Source of the DNA: Uranotaenia lowii
Lineage: Eukaryota; Arthropoda; Insecta; Diptera; Culicidae
Assembly (NCBI RefSeq): GCF_029784155.1
Contig: NC_073692.1
Location: 161,229,582-161,293,581 of the forward strand
Direction: 5' to 3'
DNA: 64,000 nt
Shown here: one piece after another, positions 9,866 to 21,329 of the stretch
Position numbering within the stretch: position 1 is the first letter of the stretch
How the letters are laid out: the number at the start of each line of letters is the position of its first letter
The notes under the pieces: generated by a model
Databases searched by the model: none
The model's input: only the letters and a program-made list of their open reading frames with translations
Told to the model about the DNA's origin: nothing
Position numbers and translations under genes: made by a program

Positions 9866-11039
9866 TCTTTAAATTTTTTTTAAATATATTCGTTTTCTAT
9901 CACTTTACATACAATCATCAACAATGTATGTTTTTCCCTTATCAAGAATTTATATTTTATTAATTTCATTAAAGAATCCAGGTTCAATTCAATTGAGGCC
10001 CTCAAGATCAGAGGCATCTAAGTCAAAAATAATTCATTTTTAGTAGAGTAGATATACCTAATAATTCTTAATGTTTCAATGTACATTTGGTGCAAATCCC
10101 GATTTTTTAAATAATTTTTTGATTTAATTAAAACTGTTCAAATTCGAAAAAAATTATGAAAAATCGAGCACCTTCGTTTTCTCGAAACTATCATATAAGC
10201 ACTTGCACCCCTCTGAACGTCTCAATCGAGATTTTAAATTCAATTTGTTTTTAAATCTGTTGTTATATTTCATTTATTTCGATGCATTGATTTTTAAGTT
10301 CGAAGCGGTAAATTCTGGTTTAATTCTAAATTTTTATTCACTTTAGTTTTCTAGACTTTCGGAAATATTTGTAAGCTAGACTGCCTAAAACTAATTTCCA
10401 ACTAAATTTGTTGTTCGGAATATGGAACATCATTAAAAGTAAGTTATTATAACTTACAAAGACACGAATACCCCAGGCGTGGTAAAATGTCTATAATAAA
10501 CCATAAAAATAACTTACCAGGAATAGCATTTATTTAAAAATTTAGTTCAAATTTACTTTAAATTGTACTAGGAATTTTTTTTATAAATTGAAATTTGGGG
10601 TTAAAATGGATTGAATTTGTTTTTTTGATTTAATGTGTTTTTCTGGTATTATTATTATTTCTAGCTTAATTTGAAAATCGAAAACCCCCCATGGAGGAGT
10701 TCTTTGCGCTGGCCTAAGTAAGTTTTAAGCAACGTTAAAGGAAACATTTTTAATCTTAAGATAAAAATATGAAGTTTGACCGAAACTTTCTTCTATTTCT
10801 CTTGGAAAAATGATTTCTTGTTAATTCAAAAATGACGTTAATGAACTTTGAAATCCTAGTTCCTTTCATATTCAACGTAGGGAACACAAATTTCAATCAA
10901 TGCACTTGGATAATATTTCGTGGCGAAAACTTTTAATTCAGCACGTATGGAACTTTTAAAGTTAGTAATCTCGTGAAATGGTTACGACAAACATTTTTTT
11001 AAAGTTTGTCAACTGAAAATCATGCCTACCCAAATATAA
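9866..11039. other. AT-rich DNA, no gene seen
   Basis: Low-complexity AT-rich sequence without a supported coding region. Some of it (10860-11040) may be the decayed 3' continuation of the non-LTR element at 11040-11580, but I could not align it convincingly. Confidence 0.5.
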
Positions 11040-11580
11040 CTGTTTAAGTTTTGAATAGTGTTCTGATGTCCTTAAACGTGAGTTTTGAATCCAGTATGAC
11101 GCCAAGATCTCTTAAAATTTTAAATTTTTTCCTGATTCATTGTTTATTTTTGTTTGAATGATCGGGCAAATTTGTTTTTAATGATGATATATTAGTTGCA
11201 TTTTTTCACTTTCAATGATAGAAGACTTTTATTGCACCACTTAAAAAAACATTGATTTTGTTTTGAAATGTTTAAACATTGTCGGTTGTTTTGATTTTCC
11301 GAAATAATTCAATATCGTCAGCAAATATGAGGCTATCAATCTGTGTCAGATTGAAAAAAATGTCATTTACAAACAGTATGAAAAGAAGTGGTCCTTAATT
11401 GGACCCCTGAGGCAGACCAGAGGATACAAACACGGATTTGGATAACTTGTTTTGGAAGCGAAGTGTTCGATCGATAAAGTATGATTTCAACCAGTAGAGA
11501 TGATTTGGATGAAAGTTTTTTTTTATTTCAAGATTATAAGGTGCAGACAAAAGCTTTGTTTAGGTCGGTATAAAAGCCTC
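11040..11580 (-). pseudogene. Decayed non-LTR (Jockey-like) reverse transcriptase fragment
   Basis: Translating the minus strand gives the classic RT order, from high to low coordinates: FYTDLNKAF, then HPNHLYWLKSYFIDRT, then SSGLPQGSN-stop-GPLLFILFVNDI, then SLIFADDIELF (the FADD catalytic box), and finally RDLGVILDSKLTFK. These are the conserved blocks of a LINE-type RT of the Jockey/CR1-like group. The copy is interrupted by an in-frame stop and frame changes and lacks the endonuclease end, so it is a dead 5'-truncated LINE. Clade assignment is by motif style only. Confidence 0.85.
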
Positions 11581-12189
11581 ACAATCTTCATAAAAAGTTA
11601 ATGCGAATTCTATACATCACCAGAACTCTAATAAAGCTTAAATTTGGCTATTTGGCCCTGTTCTGGAAACGTCATCATGATTAATTGTTAATCTTTGTAC
11701 ACATAGGAATGCTTTAAAATTCATTAAAACTTTTATAAAGCTTTCATAAAACATGTAAAATTTTTAGAATTAGGAAATTTTAATAAAATATTTCTATGAA
11801 AAAATTAAATTAAAAATATTTCACGTAAAACATTTAACAGCTAGGATAATTGAAAAAAGACATAATAACATCGAAAAAAATGGAATTGATTGAAAATAGG
11901 CCGTAAAAATTATTTCATTCAAATTGTGCCCTTCGATTTGGCGACCAACATGGCGTTAGTCAAATCATTGCTTAATAGCTTAATTATGGTCCGATAAATG
12001 GCAAATTATCATTATAAAGGTTTTATGAGAGCCATAGAAATAGCTAAAATTTGACGTTTCTCTCGCAAGCAATCCAATTACACCCATAGGATGAGTTCCT
12101 CATTTTTGAGTTGTTAATCATTAGTACAGCAAATTAGGACAGCCTTTTTAATGAAATAAATGAAGGTTTTGTTGTGAATGTCCAGTGAA
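11581..12189. other. AT-rich DNA, no gene seen
   Basis: No open frame or recognised repeat end. It lies between the LINE relic and the minisatellite. Confidence 0.45.
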
Positions 12190-12706
12190 TTGATACCGTG
12201 AGTTGAAGTCGAATTTCGTTGTCTGGCGCTATTTTGGAATCCAAGATGACAGCTGATGCTTTATTTTGAAATACTTTAAATGACTTTAAATCGAATGAAA
12301 TCCTCAAAATATTGGTATTAGGTGAAAGAGCTAGCCTAGAAGAAGTCGAATTTCGCTATCTGACGCCATCTTTAAATTCGAGGTGGCTGAATTCAGCTGA
12401 ACTTTAAAAAAGCATGAAAATAGCACAAAGCCGTACAATATGGAAATTTGGTAAAGGGTTAAAGTATAAGAAGTCGAATGTCTCTTTAAAACGCCATCTT
12501 GAAATCCAAGATGGTGGCTTCCGCTTAAGTTTAAAATGCTGTAAATGACTTAAAATCGCATGAAAAGCCCACGATATTGGATGAATCGTTCAAACAAGAA
12601 GAAACCATATTTTGCTTTCTGACGCCATCTTTAAATCAAAGATGGCAGCTTTTCTTTAACTTTAAAAACACTGAAATCGCAAGAAAACCCCACAATATTT
12701 ATATTA
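12190..12706 (+). repeat. ~130-bp minisatellite, left part
   Basis: Four diverged units begin near 12205, 12341, 12470 and 12599, each starting GAAGTCGAAT or similar. Each contains TGACGCCATCTT, a short hairpin of the type CCATCTTG-AAATC-CAAGATGG, TTTAAAATGCTGTAAATGAC, and a CACAATATTGG-like block. The array continues after the Tc1/mariner element at 14014, and a related array lies at 34590-35040. Confidence 0.8.
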
Positions 12707-14011
12707 AAGGTGATACGGTCAAAATTTAGTCAATATCTACTTGACGTATTTCTTTCAGTTTTGCATTTAAAAAACCTGAACACCTCTCATTTTGAAAGTG
12801 TGTGCGTGTAGAATGTTGCTCCTATTTCGATTTTGGAATTCACTTTTCAGTTGTCAAAATGCCGTCCAAGGAACAAGAGCAGCGTATCAAAATTTTGCTC
12901 GCGCATCGCGAAAATCCGAGCTACTCGCACGCAAAGCTGGCAAAATCGCTAAAAATTGCCAAACCAACTGTTACAAATGTAATTTAAGTATTTGGGAAAC
13001 GTTTGTCGACAACCAGGAAGTCTGGATCGGGGGAAAACGAAAACCGGAAGCCGCTGAGACGACAAAGAGAGTTGCCGGTAGTTTCAAGCGAAACCCTAAC
13101 CTCTCTCTCCGAGATGCCGCAAATAAGCTGGGTGTATCGTCTACAACCGTGCATCGAGCCAAAAAACGAGCCGGACTATCGACTTACAAGAAGGTGGTGA
13201 CTCCAAATCGCGATGATAAACAAAATACGACGGCCAAAGCGCGATCCCGGAGGCTGTACACGACGATGCTAACGATGTTTGACTGCGTGGTAATGGACGA
13301 CGAAACCTACGTCAAAGCCGACTACAAACAGCTTTCGGGACAGGAGTTTTATACGGCAAAAGGAAGGGACAAGGTAGCAGATATTTTCAAGCACATGAAA
13401 CTGTCAAAGTTCGCGAAGAAATATCTGGTTTGGCAAGCCATCTATACCTGTGGCTTGAAAAGCAGCATTTTCATAGCTTCCGGGAAGAAACCAAGAAATT
13501 TACGTAAAAGAGTGTTTCAATAAACGTCTGCTGCCTTTCCTGAAGAAACACGGTTGTTCCGTACTGTTTTGACCGGATTTGGTATCTTGGCATTACGGTA
13601 AAAAGACCATGGAGTGGTACGCCGCCAACAACGTGCAGGTGGTTCCCAAGGACTGCAAGGACAAGAACCCTCCCAACACGCCAGAGCTCCGCCCAATTGA
13701 GAAATACTGGGCTATTGTCAAGCGGAACCTAAAGAAGACCAAAAAAACTGCTAAGGACGAGCAGCAGTTCAAGGCAAACTGGCTTTCTGCGGCGAAGAAG
13801 GTGGACAAGGTGGCTGTACAAAATTTGATGGCAGGGGTTAAGCGTAAGGTCCGACAATTCGGATTTGGAAAAGCGGAAGCCTAACTGAATATTTTTCCTG
13901 AATTTTATACTAATTAAAATTGAAAAATAAATTTAATTTGATTTTTTAAATAAACGATTTCACCGATTCACACGCGTTTTCCCTTGACCAAATTTTGACC
14001 GTATCACCCTT
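12707..14011 (+). mobile_element. Tc1/mariner (ITmD37E-type) transposon, broken copy
   Basis: A 1305-bp element flanked by TA on both sides (12705-12706 and 14012-14013), with terminal inverted repeats AAGG(G)TGATACGGTC extending to about 27 bp. It encloses a single transposase reading direction on the plus strand. It is inserted inside a unit of the ~130-bp minisatellite, and the unit reads through when the element is removed. Size, TA duplication and transposase style fit the ITmD37E branch known from mosquitoes. Confidence 0.9.
12859..13884 (+). pseudogene. Tc1/mariner transposase, inactivated
   Basis: The protein starts MPSKEQEQRIK at 12859. It has an N-terminal helix-turn-helix region, then a second DNA-binding stretch (NPNLSLRDAANKLGVSSTTV), the first catalytic Asp in VVMDDETY (about 13290-13310), a second Asp in PDLVSWHY (codon 13576-13578) and Glu in RPIEKYW (codon 13699-13701). 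At least four lesions are visible: a TAA at 12985-12987, a frame change near 13030, another near 13485, and a TGA at 13570-13572 in the conserved block before the second Asp. The C-terminal 101 codons (13579-13884) remain open to a normal-looking end. Forty residues separate the second Asp from the Glu, not the 37 that gives the family its name. Confidence 0.88.
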
Positions 14012-14013
14012 TA

Positions 14014-14290
14014 GGGTTGAAACCGCTTAACTAGAAGAAGTCAAATTTGATGTTCTGACGCCACCATGAAATCCAAGATGGTGGCTTCCAATTTACTCTA
14101 AAATGCAGAAAACGATTAAAAATCACATGAGGCCATCCAAGATGGTGATTTCCGCTGATTTTTAAAATACTTTAAATGATAATTCTCATTGAAATTTAAT
14201 GCGATTTTCGGTATTTTTAAGTTAAGCGGAAGCCACCATCTTTGATTGCAAGATGACTTCAAAAAGCGAAATTCGACTTGTTTAGTCCTT
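14014..14290 (+). repeat. ~130-bp minisatellite, right part, with inverted unit
   Basis: Continuation of the 12190-12706 array (GAAGTCAAATTTGATGTTCTG, then CCAAGATGGTGGCTTCC). The last unit, about 14190-14290, runs in the opposite direction: GTTAAGCGGAAGCCACCATC and GCGAAATTCGACTTG are the complement of the forward unit text. The array therefore ends in a head-to-head inversion. Confidence 0.75.
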
Positions 14291-14808
14291 TCTCTCAATT
14301 TCCATATTGTGGATGTTTCATGAGATTGTCAGTCATTCAAAGCTGTGAAAAGAAAAGCGGAAGCTTCCATCTTATATTGATGATGGAGTCAATTAATAAT
14401 TTTTTTCTCTTACTAGTTGAGCTTTTCCACTCAATACTCAGATTTAAAGATATACATATTTCTTCTGGTGATTCAGAGTATTTCGAAGATTTTTATATAT
14501 TTCTTTTTATTTAACTCAAAAACAACAGAAATGACTGATCAAAAATATGTAACAATGGGAGTTCTAATTCAAATATGTGACAGCTTGGTCGGGAACTGTT
14601 ATTTGATTTTATTACGGTTTTAAAATCAAGCACTGTTGTACCTTTTTTAAAGATGTAAAAAAAAGCCTGAAAAAAACTTCTTGGTTTATGTTTTTTTGAA
14701 GTTTAAAAAGAGCATTTAGAACTTTTTTCCAAACAACTTAAGCAGTATATTTAGTTAAAGTTTTTTTAGCGTTTTCAGAACTATCTGAGAGAAAATGGTT
14801 GAATCAAT
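14291..14808. other. AT-rich spacer, no gene seen
   Basis: Several short open frames are a by-product of low complexity. A weak minisatellite remnant (AAGCGGAAGCTTCCATCTT) sits near 14356. Confidence 0.4.
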
Positions 14809-14810
14809 TA

Positions 14811-16603
14811 CACTAGTTTACAGCATTTTTGAACTCAGTAAACTGAATGTCATTTCCAATGTGAAATCGGGCGCTGAATCCGAAAATGAAATTCAAAAAA
14901 ATCTCAGTAGAACCGTTTTTGAGTTATGCTCCAAATATGAAATTTCGAAAAAATTAAAAAAGTTCTTGTACTTAGATTAAAATATCTCGGACAGCATAAC
15001 AGTAATTTGAAATCCCTCTTTTGCATATTGAAGGTGAATAAGTTTTCTATTGATCATCTGAACACTGTTTTTGCGTTTGACCAACAGTATTGCTGATATT
15101 AGTGACTTTATGAGAAAAAAAATTATAAAAAACGCATTTTTTTAGAGAAAAATTTGTTTCAACGAAAGTTTTAGTCTCGATGGTAGCATTTAAAAAATCT
15201 GATTTTCTTTTGCGTTTGAATGTCAATTTAAAACAAAGATTTCAAGTGGTTATTTATCAAAATCGGTTGAAAATTGAAGCAGTTATGGCTACTTTACCAT
15301 AACTGAAATTTTTGGAGTTTTTAATAATTTAACGAACCGCAGTACACTTATCATAGTATAGGAAGAATGAAACATAATAAATCTCACTCGTTCCAAGTCA
15401 AAATTATTTATTAGTTTACCAGAAGGTCACATGCCAAGTTTCTGGAAGATCTGACCATAGAGAGGGGTTGCTTAAGTCTCAAACGTGAATAAAATTTTGA
15501 GGTATTTTGCCCGGATGGAACGAAAAATACTGGTTTTTCATCAATAACTTTTTTCATCACTAGCTGATTGTTTTTATGGTTGATTTTCTTGAAGCCTAAG
15601 TTGAGACAAATATTTCACCCGAAGACTGTAACTCGATTGGATTTGAAACAGAAAAGTTATTTTGATCGAAAATTGTCGTATAAAACGCAATGCGTAAAAA
15701 GTACTCATTGCGTGTTGGACAAAATTTGCGGCCTTTGAACCGCAATAACTTTTCTGTTTCAAATCCAATCGAGTTACAGTCTTCGGGTGAAATATTTGTC
15801 TCAACTTAGGCTTCAAGAAAATCAACCATAAAAACAATCAGCTAGTGATGAAAAAAGTTATTGATGAATAACCAGTATTTTTCGTTCCATCCGGGCAAAA
15901 TACCTCAAAATTTTATTCACGTTTGAGACTTAAGCAACCCCTCTCTATGGTCAGATCTTCCAGAAACTTGGCATGTGACCTTCTGGTAAGCTAATAAATA
16001 ATTTTGACTTGGAGCGAGTGAGATTTATCATGTTTCATTCTTCCTATACTATGATAAGTGTACTGCGGTTCGTTAAATTATTAAAAACTCCAAAAATTTC
16101 AGTTATGGTAACGTAGCCATAACTTCTTCAATTTTCAACCGATTTTGATAAATAACCACTTGAAATCTTTGTTTTAAATTGACATTCAAACGCAAAAGAA
16201 AATCAGATTTTTTAAATGCTACCATCGAGACTAAAACTTTCGTTGAAACAAATTTTTTACTAAAAAAATGCGTTTTTTATAATTTTTTTCTCATAAAGTC
16301 ACTAATATCAGCAATACTGTTGGTCAAACGCAAAAACAGTGTTCAAATGATCAAAAGAAAACTTATTCACCTTCAATATGCAAAAGAGGGATTTCAAATT
16401 ACTGTTATGCCGTCCAAGATATTTTAATCTAAGTACAAGAACTTTTTTAATTTTTTCGAAATTTCATATTTGGAGCATAACTCAAAAACGGTTCTACTGA
16501 GATTTTTTTGAATTTCATTTTCGGAATAAGCGCCCGATTTCACATTAAAAATGATGGTCAGTTAATCAAGTTCACGATTTTTTTTAAATTTTGTAAACTA
16601 GTG
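14811..16603. mobile_element. 1.8-kb palindromic foldback element
   Basis: Two arms of about 850 bp (14811-15660 and 15745-16603) are reverse complements with few mismatches, around an 84-base centre (15661-15744). The centre has its own small hairpin, ACGCAATG...CATTGCGT. The outer ends read CACTAGTTTACA, preceded by TA on the left; on the right the complement is followed by TTA. No coding capacity is credible: the open frames are mirror images of each other. Best read as a Tc1-type foldback (long-TIR non-autonomous) element. A recent inverted duplication is the alternative. Confidence 0.8.
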
Positions 16604-16606
16604 TTA

Positions 16607-18579
16607 TCTAAGGATTTTTCATCACCATAACAAAAAAATGCCATAGCAAAACCATAAAGAAAAATTTATAATGTGTGTTACTTGGGCAGGTTTGTGAAAG
16701 CGTTGTTATAACGTATTTAACAAACTCGAAAAAATTTGATGCAGTAGCGCGCCATTTGAAGAAAACATTTTTTTTTTTTGTTCGCAATCACAGTTTCTAA
16801 CTTGTTGATAGTTTTTTTTTTCCTTTAAACTTAATTCAAAGATGCAATGCAAGTTAGAAAAGCTATTCCACATAAGTTTCGTACGTCTCATTTTTCCGGA
16901 CCTAAAAATTGGAATTCAGAAGATTTTTTTTTACAGAATTTGGTAACTTACCGATACGTTGAAAAGAATTAGAAGAAGTTCAGTTAATTCAAACGCTTGG
17001 TTCTCAGGGAAACTAGGGAAGATTCCACCAGGTTCTCCTTCTTTAGTAGCATCAAGTTTTTCTAAGTTCTTCTTTATCATTATCATAATCAATCATTAAA
17101 TTCTCCACAGTCTAACTTAAATCTTCTTTCGTTATTCTAAGAAACCTCTAATCACCTGATTAAACATTCCATCAATTCATCGGTGGCTTTAGTTATTCTG
17201 TTGTAGCTGCTAATGCTTACATGACATTCGTTGTTCGAAATCGTTCCGGATCAAAGTTGTGTAATGGGATACGATATCTGCTCTAATCAGTTTCGCGGCA
17301 AATGCATGTTTCCGTTAACTTTTCGTTTGATTGCACGCTAGAATTTTAATGGAATCAGAGCGCCATATCAAAAACTTTTGTAACAATCATCCAAATCCCG
17401 AAATCTCGAGCTAATGTAAACCGAATCTGAAAACGTTCCGCTATTGCGTTCTGACAGCCAGCTGGATGAAAGCTTCTCGCGGATGCTTGAAACAAGATCC
17501 AACCATATCAACACACATCCGGATGCTGCCCTCATCTGGGTGTATGTATCACACGTATGTACGAAGAACTTTGTGCATTCATACTGGGAACCATTTAATT
17601 AGGCGTACAGCTCGTTGTTAATCATTGCCGAAAATCTGGGCCGCTGAACGACTGAAATTCGCAGTACGTCAAACGGGAAAGGCGAAAGCAGCCTGCATGA
17701 TTTCGTTATTCATGTTCTGAGTGTGTGTACAACACAGAAGTACAAATTCAACGTTCTCAGCATTTGGGCATCAGCAGTTTTAGCCCCGGTGATTGCCGAA
17801 AGTTAGAATAAGCCTGAATTTGTGTTATGTATGCTCGCCATGAGCAAAACAAACTGTGTCGGTGGATAAAGTTTTCATTTTTAATCACCATTTTATGAAG
17901 GGTACATTCATTATTGTTAACTCAAATATTCCTGCATGGGTAATTTTGGAAAATAAATTATAAATTTTTAACAAACAGATGGAAGCAATCCCACTGTGCA
18001 ATTTGCCAACGGTTTGTCAACCGGGCTGCGATGGCTTTGAAAGGCTGCGTCGAAAACTCCCGCATTAGGTAATTAATCATAATAATGGAGTCATTCAGCT
18101 ATGCATTTCATTATCCCTGCCTTGCCCATCAACTTCGCTCGAATGGTGTAAACAAGCGTCATTACCTCTATGTACAGAAACATGGGTTGAATCAACCCTC
18201 CCGGGGAGAACCTAGCGATTGTTATGTTACACTTTGGATTACAAACTAGACATTGGCCTAACGCATCAACACTGATAGGAGGATTGGCTAGTCAAAGATA
18301 AAATGTTTGACATCTTGTATTCGGGCTAATTTATAGTTAACATTCATGAGTCCATTTTGACCTTATGGCTCCCTGCAAAATGCCAATTTGTCAAAATTAG
18401 CACATTTGCTCTGCCCTGATTTTCAGTTCATTTAGCTTGTAAGTTTGTCGTGAGTTCAAAGTTTAAGATTATTTATGATTCTAGAGGTACATTTTTATTA
18501 AATAACAAGATTGTTATCACAACTAGGAAAAACACAATTTGGAATTTCTTTTATTGTTTAAATAACTCCAAAATTCATA
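16607..18579. other. Probably unique intergenic or intronic DNA
   Basis: From about 17100 to 18400 the composition becomes more balanced and no repeat seen elsewhere in the window recurs. There is no convincing coding frame. A TAATTA-containing stretch near 18070-18180 looks like ordinary non-coding DNA that could be conserved, but nothing in the sequence alone proves a function. Confidence 0.4.
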
Positions 18580-19740
18580 TAAAGGGCGAACACGAAATTA
18601 TTGCGACAAATTCCACAGGACAGAACTTTTTTACCGCTGGGTAAAAATCAACCACCATTTGCACATTTTCTCATTGATGTGTATTGTTTACATGTTGTCA
18701 ATCTCGAAGTCGTGTTTTTCAATTTAACGAAAATGGAGGTGAACCAACGCAAGTCGAGAAAACAAATTCGTTCCAAACACCTGGAATTTTCTGACCTGTC
18801 GCACCGGCAGTTGGGAAAAAAATGAACATTCACCATTCAACTGTCTCCTGGGTATTGAAGCGGTTCCAGGAGCGATTGACGTTGACCCACGGCAAAGGAG
18901 CTGGAAGAAAACCGGGACCGGAGAACAAAAAGACGGAGGAAAAGGTGGAGCAGATGGTTGAAGCTAATGAAGTCGTGATTTGGATAAAAAGATAGGCATG
19001 ACACAGAGCTACGTCCACAATGCAAAGAAGAGAGCTGGACTACAAACATACATACAAACAAGGTACAGAACTTCCCAAACCGCAATGAGCGGCAATAATC
19101 GACGGATAAAACTCTGGCACGGAAGCTCTACGAGAAGATGCTGACAAAATATGGCTGCCGTGTGCTGGACGACGAAACGTATATAAAAGCCGATTTTAAG
19201 CAAATTCCGGGGTTGGAGTTTTCCACCGGCAAGTGCAAGTTCGATGTGGACGACAAATTTAAGAAGAAGAAAATGTCGAAGTTCGCCTCCAAATATCTCG
19301 TTTGGCAGGACATCTTTCGGACTGAGGAGTTAGCCTTTAGTGACAAAGGGCAGAGTAAATGGCGAGATCTACAACTCTCAGTGCCTCGATGATCGCCTTC
19401 TGCCGTTCTTGCAGCAGCACGACGAAACTTAAATATTTTGGTCAGATTTGGTATCATTCCACTGTTCTAAAAGTGTCCTGGGGTTAAATGAAGCCTAAAG
19501 GACATAGAACCGTCAAATTTTCCAGAGCTGTGCCCGGTGGAGCAGTTCTGGGCAATAACGAATCGGGAACTTCGGGAGAGCAAGAAGACAGTCAAAGACG
19601 AGAAGGACATGTTAAGAAATTGAAAAAGAAACTGAGAAACTGCACGCAAAATAATCTGCACGTAGCGGCTAGGTGAAAAGCTACATAATTTTCATCCAAT
19701 TGATTTTCACGGAAATTGAACGAAGAATATAAATAAACAC
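18580..19740 (+). pseudogene. Older Tc1/mariner transposase relic
   Basis: Fragments of a transposase related to the 12859 copy are spread over all three frames: an N-terminal MEVNQRKSRKQIR at 18731, an HTH-like HHSTVSWVLKRFQERL near 18830, GAGRKPGPENKK near 18900, the catalytic block CRVLDDETYIKADFKQ (19138 onward), SKFASKYLVWQ (19270s), and a C-terminal FPELCPVEQFWAI near 19515. Many stops and frame changes separate them. A possible left terminal repeat, GGGCGAACACGAAATTATTG, starts near 18583; I found no matching right end, so the element is probably truncated or too decayed. Confidence 0.75.
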
Positions 19741-20348
19741 TCCCCTAAAAAGAATTGATGCATTAGAAACATCACTTACAATTTACGTGAATTTTCAATG
19801 AATGCAACGCGAAGTGACGATGGATGCTACGAGAAATGTGTATTGTATCGGAATGAAATTTTAATCAATTACACTATATTTATTTTTTTTGTCTATTTTT
19901 GTTTGTATAAATTGTTATGAATATAAAAAAAAAATTCAGGAAATTAAATTTATTGCCATTATGTTTTGGCACAATTCACCTGGTCCGAATCAATGCATCG
20001 AATATATCCCAAATGATTTTACAAAGGGCATTCGGCTCAACATCTAATCCGTCCCACAAAACGACGTGCTTCTTACATTCTCTTTCTCAAATATATTTCC
20101 CAGTAGTAAACAAAATCAGCTGACTGACGCAACAACCTTTTCTTATTTGAGAGAAAAATGCTCGAAACCAATTTAAAGTCTTCTATTCAGATTTAACGTG
20201 AAATTCATGAGACAATTATTTAAAAGTGAAGTAGTTACTACCAGGGCGTACTTGAAATAATCTGGTTACTACAAGATTCACGTTGAATCGAAATGATGTA
20301 ACCAAAATTTAGTTAAATACCGTAAGAATAATTTCTAATTTATTTTGG
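19741..20348. other. AT-rich DNA, no gene seen
   Basis: No supported feature. It runs up to the Helitron 3' terminus at 20350. Confidence 0.45.
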
Positions 20349-20583
20349 ACTAGCTGACCCGGTGTGCTTTGCTACACCTTCCAAACATAAATGTAATTTG
20401 TTAAAATTTAGATTTTTGTAAGCATTTTTTAAATCAAACCTCATCATAGGTCAGAACCAACAACTTTGAAATGAGAGCTGCAGCTGAAGTTCCGAATTGC
20501 GATTCACAGATAGTATATATTATTAACTGAAACTTGATCTCTAAAATTGTTTTTCAAGATCTGAAATTTGTACTCTTTTTTAA

Positions 20584-21329
20584 GGGGGGGGGGGGTAGGG
20601 TCTAACACTTTCAAAAAATCGATTTTTTTATTTTTTTATTTTCTTATTGTAAAACATTTCAAGAATGTTGTGTCAAATTTTCAAGTCAATCGAAGCAAAA
20701 CTGTAGAAATTATAGGCCTTTATCTCCTCCTATCTAATACTGCAAGAAAGCAAGAGCAGAAACTTCAAACGCGTTTTTCTCGAAAGCACATTTTTAAAGT
20801 CCGTGGACATCGTCATTTGAAAACTACTTATCCGATTCTTTTCAAAATTGGAACATATTTTCTACATATGAAATACCAGACCCCAACGTTTTTCTTTTTT
20901 TGTTTTTTTTTTACTTTGGGGAGATTTTACAGGTGAAAAATGGCGGATTTTTTCGTGAAAAATCGTAGTTTTTACTTCAAACAGCCACAAAAATTTCATA
21001 AAAATTTTTTTAAGTTAAATAAAAACGTTGGAGTCCAGAAAAACATCTATTAAAAATATTTTGCTCTGATTTTTTGACTTCAGATGATTCTGTGCTGAGA
21101 TACAGTGTCCACCGCAAATCCTGTTTTCTAAAAGGTATCCTCGAAAATGCTCCGTCACCGGCTCATTTTTCAATATTTTTCTACGAAAAAATTACTAAAT
21201 ATTCTTTTAACAATGCTTTGTATAATGCAAAAAATTTGAATACATTTGTTTGAACGATAGCTCTAAAAAAAATCGTGAAAATGGTGTTTTTTTATACCCG
21301 TTAGACCCTACCCCCCCCCCCCCCCCCGC
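20584..21329. mobile_element. TTAA-flanked G-run MITE (piggyBac-like)
   Basis: The left end is twelve G then TAGGGTCTAAC (20584-20606). The right end is the complement, GTTAGACCCTA followed by a long C run (to 21329). TTAA lies immediately outside both ends (20580-20583 and 21330-21333). Length is 746 bp and no coding region is visible. The TTAA duplication points to the piggyBac superfamily. It is nested in the Helitron. Confidence 0.65.

Noticed and set aside
15574..16427. Paired frames of 87 and 82 codons
   Set aside because: They fall inside the palindrome, where the two arms give mirror-image chance frames.
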